From Desulfuromonadales bacterium (GTDB taxonomy: Bacteria; Desulfobacterota; Desulfuromonadia; Geobacterales; Pseudopelobacteraceae), in the NCBI GenBank assembly GCA_016650295.1, contig JAENWA010000042.1, positions 1 to 34,867 of the forward strand: a DNA stretch of 34,867 bases, given 5' to 3'. Made by a program: the position numbers and the translations under genes. Shown one piece after another: positions 1 to 10,061 of the stretch (positions within the stretch are counted from its first letter, which is position 1; every line of letters starts with the position of its first letter). Below the pieces are notes generated by a model. The model searched no databases, was not told the DNA's origin, and saw nothing but the letters and a program-made list of their open reading frames with translations.

Positions 1-354
1 GAGGTTACCGGGGCCGCCAAGGAACAGGCCCTAGGCGGCAAACAGATCCGTAGTGCGGTAGAGAACATGAACCACGTGACAGGGCAAGTGACCATAGCCA
101 CCAAGGAACAGGCGCTATCGGCCCGCCAGATCGTTACTGCGGTCAATGACATGAATGCCATGACTCAGTCTGTAGCCAACGCCACCGCTGAACAGAAAAA
201 GGGCGGTGAGATGATTGTGACCGCCATGGAGAATATCAGCGGCATTACCAGAGAGAATCTCACCTCTGTCGAGCAGCTCTCCAGGGCCGCGCAAGCCCTC
301 TCCCGGCAGGCAGAGGACATGGCGACCATGGTGGGCGCCTTTAAGACCCGATGA
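1..354 (+). CDS. Methyl-accepting chemotaxis protein, C-terminal end (partial)
   Basis: The reading frame is open from the first base, so only the last 117 residues are present; the start lies outside the window. The sequence is an Ala/Gln/Glu-rich coiled coil typical of the cytoplasmic signalling or methylation helices of chemoreceptors, ending in a short tail (AEDMATMVGAFKTR). About 2.5 copies of a 28-residue unit (four heptads) can be aligned on the motif KEQA...QI..AV..MN. Chemoreceptors bind CheA/CheW in the cytoplasm, and their Glu/Gln sites are methylated by CheR and demethylated by CheB. Two cheR genes and a cheB follow, so this receptor probably belongs to the same system. The ligand-binding part is not visible. 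No cheA or cheW lies in the window; they may lie upstream. Confidence 0.85.
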   Translation, partial: EVTGAAKEQALGGKQIRSAVENMNHVTGQVTIATKEQALSARQIVTAVNDMNAMTQSVANATAEQKKGGEMIVTAMENISGITRENLTSVEQLSRAAQALSRQAEDMATMVGAFKTR

Positions 355-432
355 TGGAGGCAATCACTCAGGCAGGCAGGCAGATACTGACAGGTAACGT
401 CTCGATACTGTCTGTGTCGGTAATTGCAGAGT

Positions 433-1341
433 ATGGATTGCCGTATGGGTGATGCATATCTGGACAAGATCAGTGAGTTCGTTTCACATCAGAGCAGACT
501 ATGTTTCAGCGGCCACAAGCGGGAGATACTGCGTCACAGGCTTGAAAGCCGTCTGAAAAAGCTGGGGCTGGCCAATTATGCAGCTTACTGGTATTATCTG
601 AAACAGACATCCGGTGAGGAAACCGTGCTGCTGGATTGTCTGACAACCAACGAAACGTTCTTTTTCAGAAATACTGATCAGTTCAGCCACCTACGGGATG
701 TGATCATTCCTGACATTGAAACATTACGGGGGCAGGATGTTGTAAAGTCGTGGGGTGGAAACAGCCGGGTACCAGCCTTGTCAATAATGAAGTTGCGTGT
801 TCTTTCTGCAGGCTGTTCCACCGGCGAGGAGCCATATTCCATAGCAATGACGATTCTTGAATCACTGCGCCATCCAAAAGCCTGGGATCTGGAGATCATT
901 GCAGGTGATTTGAGTGAAAGTTGCCTCAAGACGGCAACCGAAGGGTATTATGAAAATGAAAAGTTGAAAAACATCCCGGATCACTACATTGACAAGTATA
1001 TGCGCCGAGATGCCGATGGCGCAGTAATCAGAGAAGAGGTGAGAAATCTGGTCTCATTTACCCATCTCAACCTGAACGGCCTCATGAAGGGTGTAGCATT
1101 TCCGGGAGCTGTCTCATTCTCTGCACCGTTCGATATCATTTTTTGCCGAAACGTAATGATATATTTTTCTTCTTCTTGTCAACAAATGCTCGTGGACATG
1201 CTTCATCGCCTGCTGGTTCCCGGAGGCTATCTGTTTACGGGAGATGCCGAGCCTCTCCACCTTTTTGATCATGATTTCGAAACGATCAAGGGTGCCAAAT
1301 GCCTTATATACAAAAAAACGGAGATGACTGACTATGCCTAA
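433..1341 (+). CDS. cheR: CheR-type chemoreceptor methyltransferase (first copy)
   Basis: CheR transfers methyl groups from S-adenosylmethionine to receptor glutamates. The N-terminal helical domain carries TNETFFFR. The SAM-binding domain shows LSAGCSTGEEPYS (motif I region), and FCRNVMIYF and GGYLFTGDAE lie near the C-terminus. Length is about 302 residues, normal for the family. A loop of roughly 20 residues before the SAM motif (around GQDVVKSWGGNSRVP) is longer than in the second CheR downstream. The start is uncertain: TTG 424, ATG 433 and ATG 445 are in frame and none has a strong Shine-Dalgarno; ATG 433 is chosen. The end overlaps the HEAT-repeat gene by 8 bases, which suggests translational coupling. 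There is no C-terminal TPR extension or receptor-docking pentapeptide module. Confidence 0.9.
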   Translation: MDCRMGDAYLDKISEFVSHQSRLCFSGHKREILRHRLESRLKKLGLANYAAYWYYLKQTSGEETVLLDCLTTNETFFFRNTDQFSHLRDVIIPDIETLRGQDVVKSWGGNSRVPALSIMKLRVLSAGCSTGEEPYSIAMTILESLRHPKAWDLEIIAGDLSESCLKTATEGYYENEKLKNIPDHYIDKYMRRDADGAVIREEVRNLVSFTHLNLNGLMKGVAFPGAVSFSAPFDIIFCRNVMIYFSSSCQQMLVDMLHRLLVPGGYLFTGDAEPLHLFDHDFETIKGAKCLIYKKTEMTDYA

Positions 1342-3694
1342 TCCCTTTGAAGACGCAGCGCCTGCTGCACAAATACTGCATGGGAAAAGTGTCGAGGAAC
1401 TCCTGCTCCTCGTTGCTGACAACGAAAAGGGTTACAAGCCGGAAGCAGTAGAAATGCTGCTCGCCATGGGTTTTGAAACTAATTATCCGTTTTTTGAGCA
1501 GGCGGTCCGGGACGATGACAACGCCGACCTGCGTAACGGCGCCATGGAGATACTTGTCAGCTTCGGAGTGAAGTCAACTCCTAAATTGATCAAGCTGCTT
1601 GAGGACCCAAACGAAGAGGTTAGAAACTTCAGCGCGGTCATGTTGGGCGACATCGGCAGGCGTGAAGCGGTCGGGCCTCTAATCCTGGCCCTCGGCGATC
1701 CGGACATGAATGTACGGCTTGCTGTGGCAGAAGCGTTGGGCAAGATCGGCGATCGGGCAGCTATACCTCCCCTCATAAGTTCGCTTAAAAGTGACTTCTG
1801 GCTTCAGTACGCCGCCATTTCCGCTCTTGGCAACATTGGAGATTACCAGGCGGCTCCTTATTTGCTTGAAATACTTGAAGACGAGAACTGGAGCGCTCCT
1901 GTCGTGGATGCCCTCTGCAAGATCGGCGACCCGCGTTCGCTCAAACCGCTAGCTGATATCATTCCGCAACTTGAAGAAAACCTGTGCGCCGCCGTAACAA
2001 AGGCTCTTGTGTCAATTTACCTGGGACTCAATGAAAGCTTGAGGTTCAAGAACAGCTTGGTTGAGTACAATAAGTCTGAATTAAAGGATATCATCAGTCG
2101 TGTTGGAATCCAGAAAATCAGGAGCTTGCTTGACAAATCCAAAGAGAGGGAGACCGTCGAGGCTGCCATAACACTTCTGGGATGGCTGGGTGAAACGGAC
2201 GCCATCAACGATTTCTTTGGACATCTTAAAGATACCGGATATATCAAGACCGTCGAGAGTGCCATTTTTTCGATAGGTATGCCGGCAATCCCATACCTGC
2301 AAGCGGCCCTCTCCCATGAAAATGATAACGTAAAAATCGTCGCGCTCCATTCCTTGCGGTGGATGGGGGTGGTTCCGGAACCTGATACACTGGAAGCACT
2401 TTTATCCCAGACCGACAGGACGGTTCAACTTGAAGTCCTGGAATCGCTTGTTGACTCGCATCCAACACGAATTCTGCCCTTGCTTTTTAATTTGTTCATA
2501 CATGAAGATGAAGAATTCTGCCTCAAGGTCGCCGAGGTCCTGGCAGGATTTCCATTCAACAGTCTCCATGAACTATTGAAAACCATGACCGGGTCTGAAG
2601 ATGCTGAAAGGAGAAGAAGGGCGGCTCTTCTTCTGGGCAAACTGGAAGAGTGTGGGGATATCAGTCTCGTCGAAGCCTTGATTGCCGACCAGGATAACCA
2701 TGTTCGAAAAGAGGCCATCAAGGCTGCCGGCCTGCAGAAGCTTGTCACTACAGTGCCGATGATCCGTCAGGCATTGGCTGATCCGGACCCCGGTGTCAAG
2801 GAAACGGCTGTAATGGCGCTTACCGGACTCGGTAACAATCCGGAAGTTATAGAAGATATACTGGGTCTGTTGGGGAAGTTTGAAGAAACCCTGGATTATG
2901 CGGTAGTCAAGGCGGTCGGAATCGTTGGTTGCGAGAAGGCCGGAGCTGTGCTCATGAAGGAGCTTCAAAATAAACGGCTCTCCGGCAGTCTCGTCTACCC
3001 GATTCTGGAAACATTAGGAAAGATAGCTTATAAACCGGTTTCGGAACTGATAATCAATCAATTCCTGCATCATCAAGATCTGGATATACGTCGGCTGGCA
3101 GTTGAAGTTCTCGGAAGTTTTTGTGATGAAAAATCGCTTCAGGGGATTCAATCTGTAATTAACGATTCCCATTGGAGTGTTCGCATTACTGCCATAAAGG
3201 CTCTTGTGAAAATTGGTGGCCCCCAGGCGACGCACATAATTCTGAATGCTTTACATGACAATGATTATCTGGTCAGAAAACAGGCAATTATCTCTCTGGG
3301 CACCCTGCGTGACGTAAAAACAATTTCTGAAATAGTGAAACAATTGGCCGACAAGGAAATGAACGAGTTTGCATGTGAAGCGATTCTGAATTTCGGCCGT
3401 TCTTCGCTTCCGTACCTTCACAGGTTTATAAAAATGGAAGGTTATAATGAAATCAGGGAGAAGGTTATCGACCTGATAGGCAAGATTGGCGAGAGCAGCA
3501 GTGTCGTGCCGTTGCTGGAACTCCTTGAAGACCCGAACCCGAATATCAGGTTGGCGACCATAGACTCGCTGGCGTTCTGCTTTGATAGCGTTCTACTTAA
3601 AAAGCTGATGTACATAAGAAAGTATGACGGCACCGAAGAGGTAAAAAACAGGGCAGCTCTGGCTCTTAAGACGTTCATGCTGGAGAGCTACTGA
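1334..3694 (+). CDS. HEAT-repeat (PBS-lyase-like) scaffold protein in chemosensory operon
   Basis: A 786-residue protein made almost entirely of HEAT/PBS-lyase-like repeats of about 30 residues. Typical units read VRLAVAEALGKIGDRAAIPP and VRITAIKALVKIGGPQATHI, and they recur from near residue 60 to the C-terminus, so an extended alpha-solenoid is expected. No enzymatic motif, signal peptide or membrane segment is visible, which points to a cytoplasmic protein-binding scaffold. It overlaps the first cheR by 8 bases and ends two bases before the second cheR, so it is surely co-expressed with the methylation enzymes. Despite the family name, nothing indicates a phycobilin lyase in this non-photosynthetic context. 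A role in recruiting CheR, CheB or receptors is inference from the operon only. Confidence 0.88.
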   Translation: MPNPFEDAAPAAQILHGKSVEELLLLVADNEKGYKPEAVEMLLAMGFETNYPFFEQAVRDDDNADLRNGAMEILVSFGVKSTPKLIKLLEDPNEEVRNFSAVMLGDIGRREAVGPLILALGDPDMNVRLAVAEALGKIGDRAAIPPLISSLKSDFWLQYAAISALGNIGDYQAAPYLLEILEDENWSAPVVDALCKIGDPRSLKPLADIIPQLEENLCAAVTKALVSIYLGLNESLRFKNSLVEYNKSELKDIISRVGIQKIRSLLDKSKERETVEAAITLLGWLGETDAINDFFGHLKDTGYIKTVESAIFSIGMPAIPYLQAALSHENDNVKIVALHSLRWMGVVPEPDTLEALLSQTDRTVQLEVLESLVDSHPTRILPLLFNLFIHEDEEFCLKVAEVLAGFPFNSLHELLKTMTGSEDAERRRRAALLLGKLEECGDISLVEALIADQDNHVRKEAIKAAGLQKLVTTVPMIRQALADPDPGVKETAVMALTGLGNNPEVIEDILGLLGKFEETLDYAVVKAVGIVGCEKAGAVLMKELQNKRLSGSLVYPILETLGKIAYKPVSELIINQFLHHQDLDIRRLAVEVLGSFCDEKSLQGIQSVINDSHWSVRITAIKALVKIGGPQATHIILNALHDNDYLVRKQAIISLGTLRDVKTISEIVKQLADKEMNEFACEAILNFGRSSLPYLHRFIKMEGYNEIREKVIDLIGKIGESSSVVPLLELLEDPNPNIRLATIDSLAFCFDSVLLKKLMYIRKYDGTEEVKNRAALALKTFMLESY

Positions 3695-3696
3695 TA

Positions 3697-4548
3697 ATGA
3701 GCAGCCACTTTAAACCTCCCATACGTTCCGATGAACTGAGGCTGCTCAAGGAGTTCATTTCCGAGGTATTCGGGCTGGTGCTGGACAAAAATAATGATGG
3801 TCATTTTACCAAGAAACTTCTTCCAAGGCTTGAAAGCCTGGGACTTGCGACGTTTGCCGATTATTATGCGCATCTCAAATTTTCGCCGCGAGCCAAAGAG
3901 GAACTCAAGCGGCTTATTTCAATTATTACCAACAATGAAACCTATTTTTTCAGGGAAGAATCTCAGTTGAGCGTACTGGCCGATGTGGTGCTTCCGGCCC
4001 TGAAAGAGAAAAAACTGAAAAGTAGAGATAAAAAACTCCGTATCGTTTCTGCCGGTTGTTCCAGTGGTGAGGAAGTCTATACCCTGGCTATGCTCGTCAT
4101 AGAATCAGGATGCTTTCTATGGGATTGGGATATTGAAATAATAGGAGTTGATATTGATCCACAGATTATCGAGAGAGCGAGAAGCGGAGTTTACGTGGGA
4201 AGGGCGTTTCAGACGACACAGCCCCATTATCTTGAACGCTATTTCAGAAAATCTGATGAAGGATTGAAGGTAAAGGAGATCGTCACCAAGATTACGAGCT
4301 TTACCGAGGGCAATCTTCTTCAGATGGATCAGATTATTGAAAAACAGACTGTTGATATTATCTTCTGTCGCAACGTTCTGATCTACTTTGATGATGAATC
4401 CATAAAACGCGGAGTGCATAGTTTTGCTAATGTGCTGCGTCCTGAAGGGCATCTTTTTCTGGGACATTCAGAATCTCTTTCCAGGATAACGAGTAATTTT
4501 ATCTCTGTGAGGTTTCCAGGTGCCATTATCTACAAAAAAAGGGATTGA
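3697..4548 (+). CDS. cheR: CheR-type chemoreceptor methyltransferase (second copy)
   Basis: A second SAM-dependent receptor methyltransferase of 283 residues. It shows the N-terminal NNETYFFRE motif, the SAM site VSAGCSSGEEVYTLAM, then DIIFCRNVLIYFDD and GHLFLGHSESL. It is complete and of normal length. It is clearly diverged from the first CheR (different N-terminus, shorter linker before the SAM motif), so this is not a recent tandem duplication. ATG 3697 lies two bases after the HEAT-gene stop, with GGAGAG about 11 bases upstream. The stop overlaps the start region of cheB. Two different CheR enzymes may serve different receptors or sites; that is inference. Confidence 0.92.
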   Translation: MSSHFKPPIRSDELRLLKEFISEVFGLVLDKNNDGHFTKKLLPRLESLGLATFADYYAHLKFSPRAKEELKRLISIITNNETYFFREESQLSVLADVVLPALKEKKLKSRDKKLRIVSAGCSSGEEVYTLAMLVIESGCFLWDWDIEIIGVDIDPQIIERARSGVYVGRAFQTTQPHYLERYFRKSDEGLKVKEIVTKITSFTEGNLLQMDQIIEKQTVDIIFCRNVLIYFDDESIKRGVHSFANVLRPEGHLFLGHSESLSRITSNFISVRFPGAIIYKKRD

Positions 4549-4550
4549 TC

Positions 4551-5615
4551 GTGGACATGACATCAACCAGCAGCAAGATAAGAGTGCTCGTCGTAGATGA
4601 TTCGGCATTTGTTCGCCGAGCGATCATCAAGATGTTCGAGCAAAGTGCAGAGATTCAGATCATTGATGTGGCCGCTGATGGAATAATGGCCCTCGACCTG
4701 ATCAAGAAGCTCCATCCGGATGTCGTTACTCTGGATGTCCAAATGCCGGTATTAGATGGGCTTCAGGCGTTGGAAAGGATCATGAACGAATGTCCGGTTC
4801 CGGTACTCATGCTCAGTTCCCTGACCGGCAAGGGTGGGGACAAGACTTTGAAGGCGCTGGAGCTTGGAGCGGTCGATTTCATCGACAAAAGTTCCGCCGG
4901 CGGTCAAATGGATATTTCCGGACTTGCCATGGAACTGACTGCTAAGATAAAAATCGCAGCCAAGATCGACTTGAAGAAGCTGAAAACCGTCGATATGACG
5001 GGATGTGTTACCAAGGCTGCGCCGTTAACAACCAGGTTTACAAACACGGAAATCGTGATTATCGGCACCTCAACTGGCGGGCCGCCTGCATTGCAGACGA
5101 TTCTTACGAAAATCCCCGCAAATTATCCTTGCCCCATTCTTGTGGTCCAGCACATGTCGGTAGGTTTCACTGCGCCATTGGCTGAAAGATTGGACAGGCT
5201 TTGCCCCCTGCGGGTCATGGAGGCCAGGGACGGGGATAAGCTTGAGGCCGGAACGGTTTATATCGCCCCGGCTGGCAGGCATTTAAAGATCTGCCGGCGT
5301 TCCGGCAATCTATTTGCCTGGCTGGACAAGTACCCGGACCATGTATTGCATATGCCTTCCGTTGATGTACTTTTCACGTCTGCAGCCGGTGCAATCGGCA
5401 AAAATTGTCTTGTCTTTGTCCTTACCGGCATGGGCAGGGACGGCGCTGTTGGCGCCCAGGACATTAAAAAGGCCGGGGGGAGGGTGGTCGTTGAATCAGA
5501 GGAGACGGCCATCGTATTTGGAATGCCGAAGGCGGTCATGGAGGCGGTCAAGGTGGATCGCTCCGCGCCTCTTTACCGTATTGCGGACCTGATGCTGGAA
5601 ATGATTTATTCGTGA
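4551..5615 (+). CDS. cheB: CheB receptor methylesterase/glutamine deamidase with receiver domain
   Basis: The N-terminal receiver domain has the acidic pair in RVLVVDDSAF, the phosphoacceptor Asp in VTLDVQMPVLDG (about residue 62) and the Lys in DFIDKS. A linker follows, then the methylesterase domain with the catalytic triad: Ser in IGTSTGGP, His in VVQHMSVGFT and Asp in LTGMGRDGA. CheB removes methyl groups from receptor glutamates and deamidates glutamines; phosphorylation by a CheA-type kinase relieves autoinhibition. Length of about 354 residues is standard. The start is a choice among TTG 4545, GTG 4551 and ATG 4557; AAGGGA just upstream is best spaced for GTG 4551. It overlaps or abuts the second cheR and closes the visible chemosensory operon. 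Confidence 0.95.
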   Translation: MDMTSTSSKIRVLVVDDSAFVRRAIIKMFEQSAEIQIIDVAADGIMALDLIKKLHPDVVTLDVQMPVLDGLQALERIMNECPVPVLMLSSLTGKGGDKTLKALELGAVDFIDKSSAGGQMDISGLAMELTAKIKIAAKIDLKKLKTVDMTGCVTKAAPLTTRFTNTEIVIIGTSTGGPPALQTILTKIPANYPCPILVVQHMSVGFTAPLAERLDRLCPLRVMEARDGDKLEAGTVYIAPAGRHLKICRRSGNLFAWLDKYPDHVLHMPSVDVLFTSAAGAIGKNCLVFVLTGMGRDGAVGAQDIKKAGGRVVVESEETAIVFGMPKAVMEAVKVDRSAPLYRIADLMLEMIYS

Positions 5616-5739
5616 AAGTGTTTCAGAGAGTTAACGTACGTATCTTGTTTATCAGGGTCAGACGATAAGCTGCGCCTTTCAACTCAACAGGTCCCAGGGT
5701 ATTTCAGCCAGACACCTTATCATGTACCGAGAGGGAAAA

Positions 5740-6810
5740 ATGAATGTTACTATACTGAATCAAATCCTGGAAATCGCATTTGAGAAAAAGGTTTCAGATC
5801 TCCATTTCGAGGTTGATAACCCGCCGTTTTTACGAGGATGTGGTCAGTTGATCCGCTCCAGGATGGCGAATCTGACCGCTAGGGACACCGAATTCATTGC
5901 ATCCCAAATTCTGGAGCAGAACGGTTCCCAGCTGACGAGCGATCTCAAGGAACTGGACGCATCATATTCACTTCCCAGTGGAGGACGTTTTCGCGCCAGT
6001 ATCTTTCGACAAAGGGGACAGGTGGGTATTGTCATGCGTGCCATCCCTCCCACTATCCACTCCTTTGAGACGCTGAACCTCCCTCCCGTGCTTGCAGAAA
6101 TCACAAAGGCTCCCAACGGTCTTATTCTTGTCACCGGCCCCACTGGCGCAGGCAAATCAACCACCTTGGCTTCCATGCTTCAATTCATCAATGAAAACGA
6201 GAACTTCAACATCATCACCATCGAAGATCCCATCGAGTTTCTCTTTACCTCTATGAAAAGCTGCGTTATCCAGAGAGAGGTCGGAATCGACACAGCGAGT
6301 TTCAGTTCGGCACTGAAAGCCGTCCTCCGTATGGACCCCGATGTGGTCATGGTGGGCGAAATGCGCGACAGCGAGACAATTGAAGCCTGTATCAAGGCGT
6401 CCGAAACCGGACACCTCGTGCTTTCCACCCTGCATACCCAGGGCGCTGTTTCCACTATTAACCGCATTGTCGGTCATTTTCCGCCGGATGCACAGGAAAT
6501 TGTACGCCACAGGCTGGCGGATATCCTTGTGGCAATCATTTCGCTTCAACTGGTGAAGGACAAGACAGGTAAGTACGTTCTTCCGGTTGTTGAGATCATG
6601 CGTGTCACGACAACCATAGAGGCCTGCATCCGTGAGGGCCGTCTCGATGAGATAGAAAAACATATAGAAAACGGATCGTCACAGTACCAGATGCAAACCA
6701 AGGACCAGCACCTGCTGCAACTCTCCCGACAGGGTTTTATTTCCATTGACGACGCGAAACTAATGACACACTCGATGGATTTCGAACGTAAGCTCTTATA
6801 TGAAAACTGA
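5740..6810 (+). CDS. pilT: PilT-family type IV pilus retraction ATPase
   Basis: A 356-residue hexameric secretion-ATPase family protein. After a small N-terminal domain (KKVSDLHFEV) come the Walker A motif GPTGAGKST (about 133-141), the Asp box IITIEDPIEF, the Walker B VVMVGEMRDSE, the His box GHLVLSTLHT, and a C-terminal IREGR helix followed by MQTKDQHLL, corresponding to the PilT IREGK and TFDQ-like elements. This is closer to PilT than to PilB (far longer) or PilU. Such ATPases depolymerise pili at the inner membrane and drive twitching. ATG 5740 is preferred over ATG 5722 because GAGAGGG precedes it; the spacing is short. The gene lies 124 bases after cheB, so the chemosensory cluster may control pilus-based motility. 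Desulfuromonadales often carry several paralogues, so this may not be the main retraction motor. Confidence 0.88.
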   Translation: MNVTILNQILEIAFEKKVSDLHFEVDNPPFLRGCGQLIRSRMANLTARDTEFIASQILEQNGSQLTSDLKELDASYSLPSGGRFRASIFRQRGQVGIVMRAIPPTIHSFETLNLPPVLAEITKAPNGLILVTGPTGAGKSTTLASMLQFINENENFNIITIEDPIEFLFTSMKSCVIQREVGIDTASFSSALKAVLRMDPDVVMVGEMRDSETIEACIKASETGHLVLSTLHTQGAVSTINRIVGHFPPDAQEIVRHRLADILVAIISLQLVKDKTGKYVLPVVEIMRVTTTIEACIREGRLDEIEKHIENGSSQYQMQTKDQHLLQLSRQGFISIDDAKLMTHSMDFERKLLYEN

Positions 6811-6891
6811 TCGGGCCGGAGGCTGGAATATCTCCGACCGGCTTGCAAAAAGGAACAAATATACTCTTTTGATGAAACGCGTCAGTTGTGA

Positions 6892-6919
6892 TTGACCAGC
6901 GATGAAAAGGTGTCATAAT
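6892..6919 (+). promoter_or_regulatory. Sigma70-like promoter of rluB
   Basis: TTGACC (6892-6897) and CATAAT (6914-6919) are separated by 16 bases and end about 26 bases before the rluB start. A T-rich run follows the -10 box. This is a motif match only. Confidence 0.55.
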
Positions 6920-6945
6920 GTGTTTTTTTTCTCAAAGAGGACACC

Positions 6946-7824
6946 ATGCTCGAACGACTTCAAAAAATAATCTCGGCGGCCGGCGTCACTTCCCGGCGCG
7001 CTTCTGAAGAGCTGATCCTGGCCGGGCGGGTAACCATCAACGGTGTCGTTGTAACCGAACTGGGCAGTAAGGCTGATCCTTCAACCGATACGGTCGCCGT
7101 TGACGGCAAGCCGCTGACTATCGCCTCCAAGAAGCTCTATATCCTGCTCTACAAGCCGGTTGGCTACATGACCACCCTGGATGACCCGGAGGGACGCCCG
7201 CTGGTCACGGATCTGCTGAAAGAGGTCGGTGAGCGGGTTTATCCGGTCGGCCGTCTGGATTACAACACCGAGGGACTGCTGCTGTTGACCAGCGATGGCG
7301 AGTGGGCCAATCAGCTGATGCATCCGCGTCACGAAGTCGAAAAGGAATACCATGTCCGGGTTCGGGGCAAGGTCCATAAAAGTCAACTCGACCAACTGGC
7401 GGGCGGGGTGGAGATCGAAGGGAGAAAGACGGCCCCGGCCAAGGTCAGCATAATCAAGGAAGGGGAGCAGAACGACTGGTTCTCCATCGCCATCCACGAA
7501 GGACGCAACCGGCAGGTTCGGCGTATGTGCGAAACGGTCAGCCTGGCCGTGGTACGTTTGAGAAGGGTGCGTTACGGCATGCTCTCCCTGGGCGCCCTGA
7601 AGCCGGGTGAATTCCGGTTTCTGACTGAGGCCGAGGTCAGCGGGCTTCGCGATCCGCACCTGAAAAATACTGCTATTACACCCAAGGCCCCGGCTTCTAA
7701 CAAGACTGCTGCCTCTGCGCGAACATCACAGCGATCAGGTCCGGCTGCAAAGCCCGCGCATCCCGCATCCTCCGGAAGACGGGCTTCTTCACCCAAAAAA
7801 AACGGGCCTTCCGGAAAACGGTAG
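6946..7824 (+). CDS. rluB: RluB/RsuA-family rRNA pseudouridine synthase
   Basis: The N-terminal S4 RNA-binding domain (residues 1-60, LQKIISAAGVTSRRASEE) is followed by the RsuA/RluB/E/F catalytic domain with GRLDYNTEGLLLLTSDG, where Asp of RLD (about 105) is the catalytic residue. The RQVRRMCE motif near 190 is also typical. RluB converts U2605 of 23S rRNA to pseudouridine; the position in this organism is inferred by family. The last 50 or so residues are a Lys/Arg/Ala/Pro/Ser-rich tail, probably disordered and RNA-binding. AGAGGA before ATG 6946 supports the start, and a sigma70-like promoter lies just upstream. The stop lies inside a hairpin shared with the convergent gene. RsuA-type (16S) specificity cannot be excluded. 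Confidence 0.9.
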   Translation: MLERLQKIISAAGVTSRRASEELILAGRVTINGVVVTELGSKADPSTDTVAVDGKPLTIASKKLYILLYKPVGYMTTLDDPEGRPLVTDLLKEVGERVYPVGRLDYNTEGLLLLTSDGEWANQLMHPRHEVEKEYHVRVRGKVHKSQLDQLAGGVEIEGRKTAPAKVSIIKEGEQNDWFSIAIHEGRNRQVRRMCETVSLAVVRLRRVRYGMLSLGALKPGEFRFLTEAEVSGLRDPHLKNTAITPKAPASNKTAASARTSQRSGPAAKPAHPASSGRRASSPKKNGPSGKR

Positions 7825-7842
7825 TTTTCCGGGGACCCGTTT
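7800..7842. terminator. Bidirectional hairpin between convergent genes
   Basis: A perfect 9-bp stem (CCGGAAAAC 7811-7819 with GTTTTCCGG 7824-7832) is enclosed by an outer stem AAACGGG (7800-7806) with CCCGTTT (7836-7842). It overlaps the rluB stop codon and lies 24 bases from the end of the convergent gene. The A/T runs at both edges suit termination in both directions. Confidence 0.65.
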
Positions 7843-7865
7843 GAATGCAGTGACAAATCTAAAAA

Positions 7866-8246
7866 TTACTTCTTTGTCTGGGCCTTGTTCAGTGACTCCA
7901 TGAACTGCTCAGGTGTGAAGCCCTTGACCACGATCTCATTGCTGCCGGTTCCGATCACGATCACCGGCACACCGTTGCTGTTGTATTTCCCCGTAAGCAC
8001 CTCCATCGCTTTTTCGTCGACCTCCACATCACGATTGATAAAGGGAATATTGTTTCTGGTCAGGTATTCCTTTGCTTCCTTGCAATGCGGACACCAGGAC
8101 ACCGAATACAGAACTATCTGCGGTGCTTTTTTTGCGTCCAGTGCCTTGGCCGGATTAAGCTGGCTCTGGTGGACTTGATCGGCTGCCATGCCGGATGCAG
8201 TGAACATACACGTAACAGCCAGTAGAACCAGAATCCTTGAAAACAT
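7866..8246 (-). CDS. Secreted glutaredoxin/thioredoxin-like protein with CPHC motif
   Basis: A 126-residue protein. Residues 1-21 form a signal peptide (hydrophobic RILVLLAVTCMFTASG, then AA), so it should act in the periplasm. The mature part is a short glutaredoxin-like fold with an active-site motif WCPHC (Cys52 and Cys55), a cis-Pro motif GVPVIVIG and a C-terminal helix. The DVEVDEKAMEVL region matches small glutaredoxin-type proteins better than classical thioredoxin. It probably exchanges thiols and disulfides in envelope proteins; the partner is unknown. GAGGAG precedes ATG 8246. The gene is divergent from asnS and convergent with rluB, so it is transcribed alone. Confidence 0.85.
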   Translation of the reverse strand: MFSRILVLLAVTCMFTASGMAADQVHQSQLNPAKALDAKKAPQIVLYSVSWCPHCKEAKEYLTRNNIPFINRDVEVDEKAMEVLTGKYNSNGVPVIVIGTGSNEIVVKGFTPEQFMESLNKAQTKK

Positions 8247-8326
8247 GGTTATTCTCCTCGTATGGTTTCATGTGTGATGATTTTAAACGTATCATACACA
8301 CCTCGGCAGGTCAAATAACAAGGGTC

Positions 8327-8355
8327 TTGAACTCTCGCCCGGCACAACGTATCAT
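8327..8355 (+). promoter_or_regulatory. Sigma70-like promoter of asnS
   Basis: TTGAAC (8327-8332) and TATCAT (8350-8355) with a 17-base spacer, about 32 bases before the asnS start. The spacing is ideal and the boxes imperfect. Confidence 0.5.
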
Positions 8356-8387
8356 CAACGGCAATTTCATCACAGGAGAAGAGTGCC

Positions 8388-9767
<1,380 letters not shown>

Positions 9768-9769
9768 CC

Positions 9770-10051
9770 ATGTTCATCTACTGCCTTGAACTCCATCTCT
9801 CCCTCCCTTCCCGCTCCCTCAAGGAAAAACGAGGGATCGTCAAGAGCATCCTGGGCCGGGCCAGAAACCGCTTCAATACGGCCTGCGCCGAGGTGGACCG
9901 GCAGGACAACCCGTCCGTAGCGGTGCTGGGGTTTGTCACGGTCAGCCCGGACAAGGTCATCGCCCGCAGCGCACTGGAACGGGTCGAGGACTGGATCTAT
10001 GAAAGCTGGCCGGAGGTGGAGATTACCGGCAGCGATATTTCCGAGGTATGA
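9770..10051 (+). CDS. DUF503 (YlxP-like) family small protein
   Basis: A 93-residue protein matching the DUF503 pattern: an N-terminal beta strand (MFIYCLELHLSLP), then the conserved SLKEKRGIVKSIL helix, then an AEVDRQD...VAVLGFVTVS core. It is cytoplasmic, with no signal peptide. Homologues often lie near infB or rbfA and are suspected of ribosome- or RNA-related roles, but no biochemical function is established. Here it is tightly coupled to asnS (two-base gap), which fits a translation-linked role by context only. A long palindrome follows 10 bases after its stop. Confidence 0.85.
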   Translation: MFIYCLELHLSLPSRSLKEKRGIVKSILGRARNRFNTACAEVDRQDNPSVAVLGFVTVSPDKVIARSALERVEDWIYESWPEVEITGSDISEV

Positions 10052-10061
10052 TAGAATCAGA

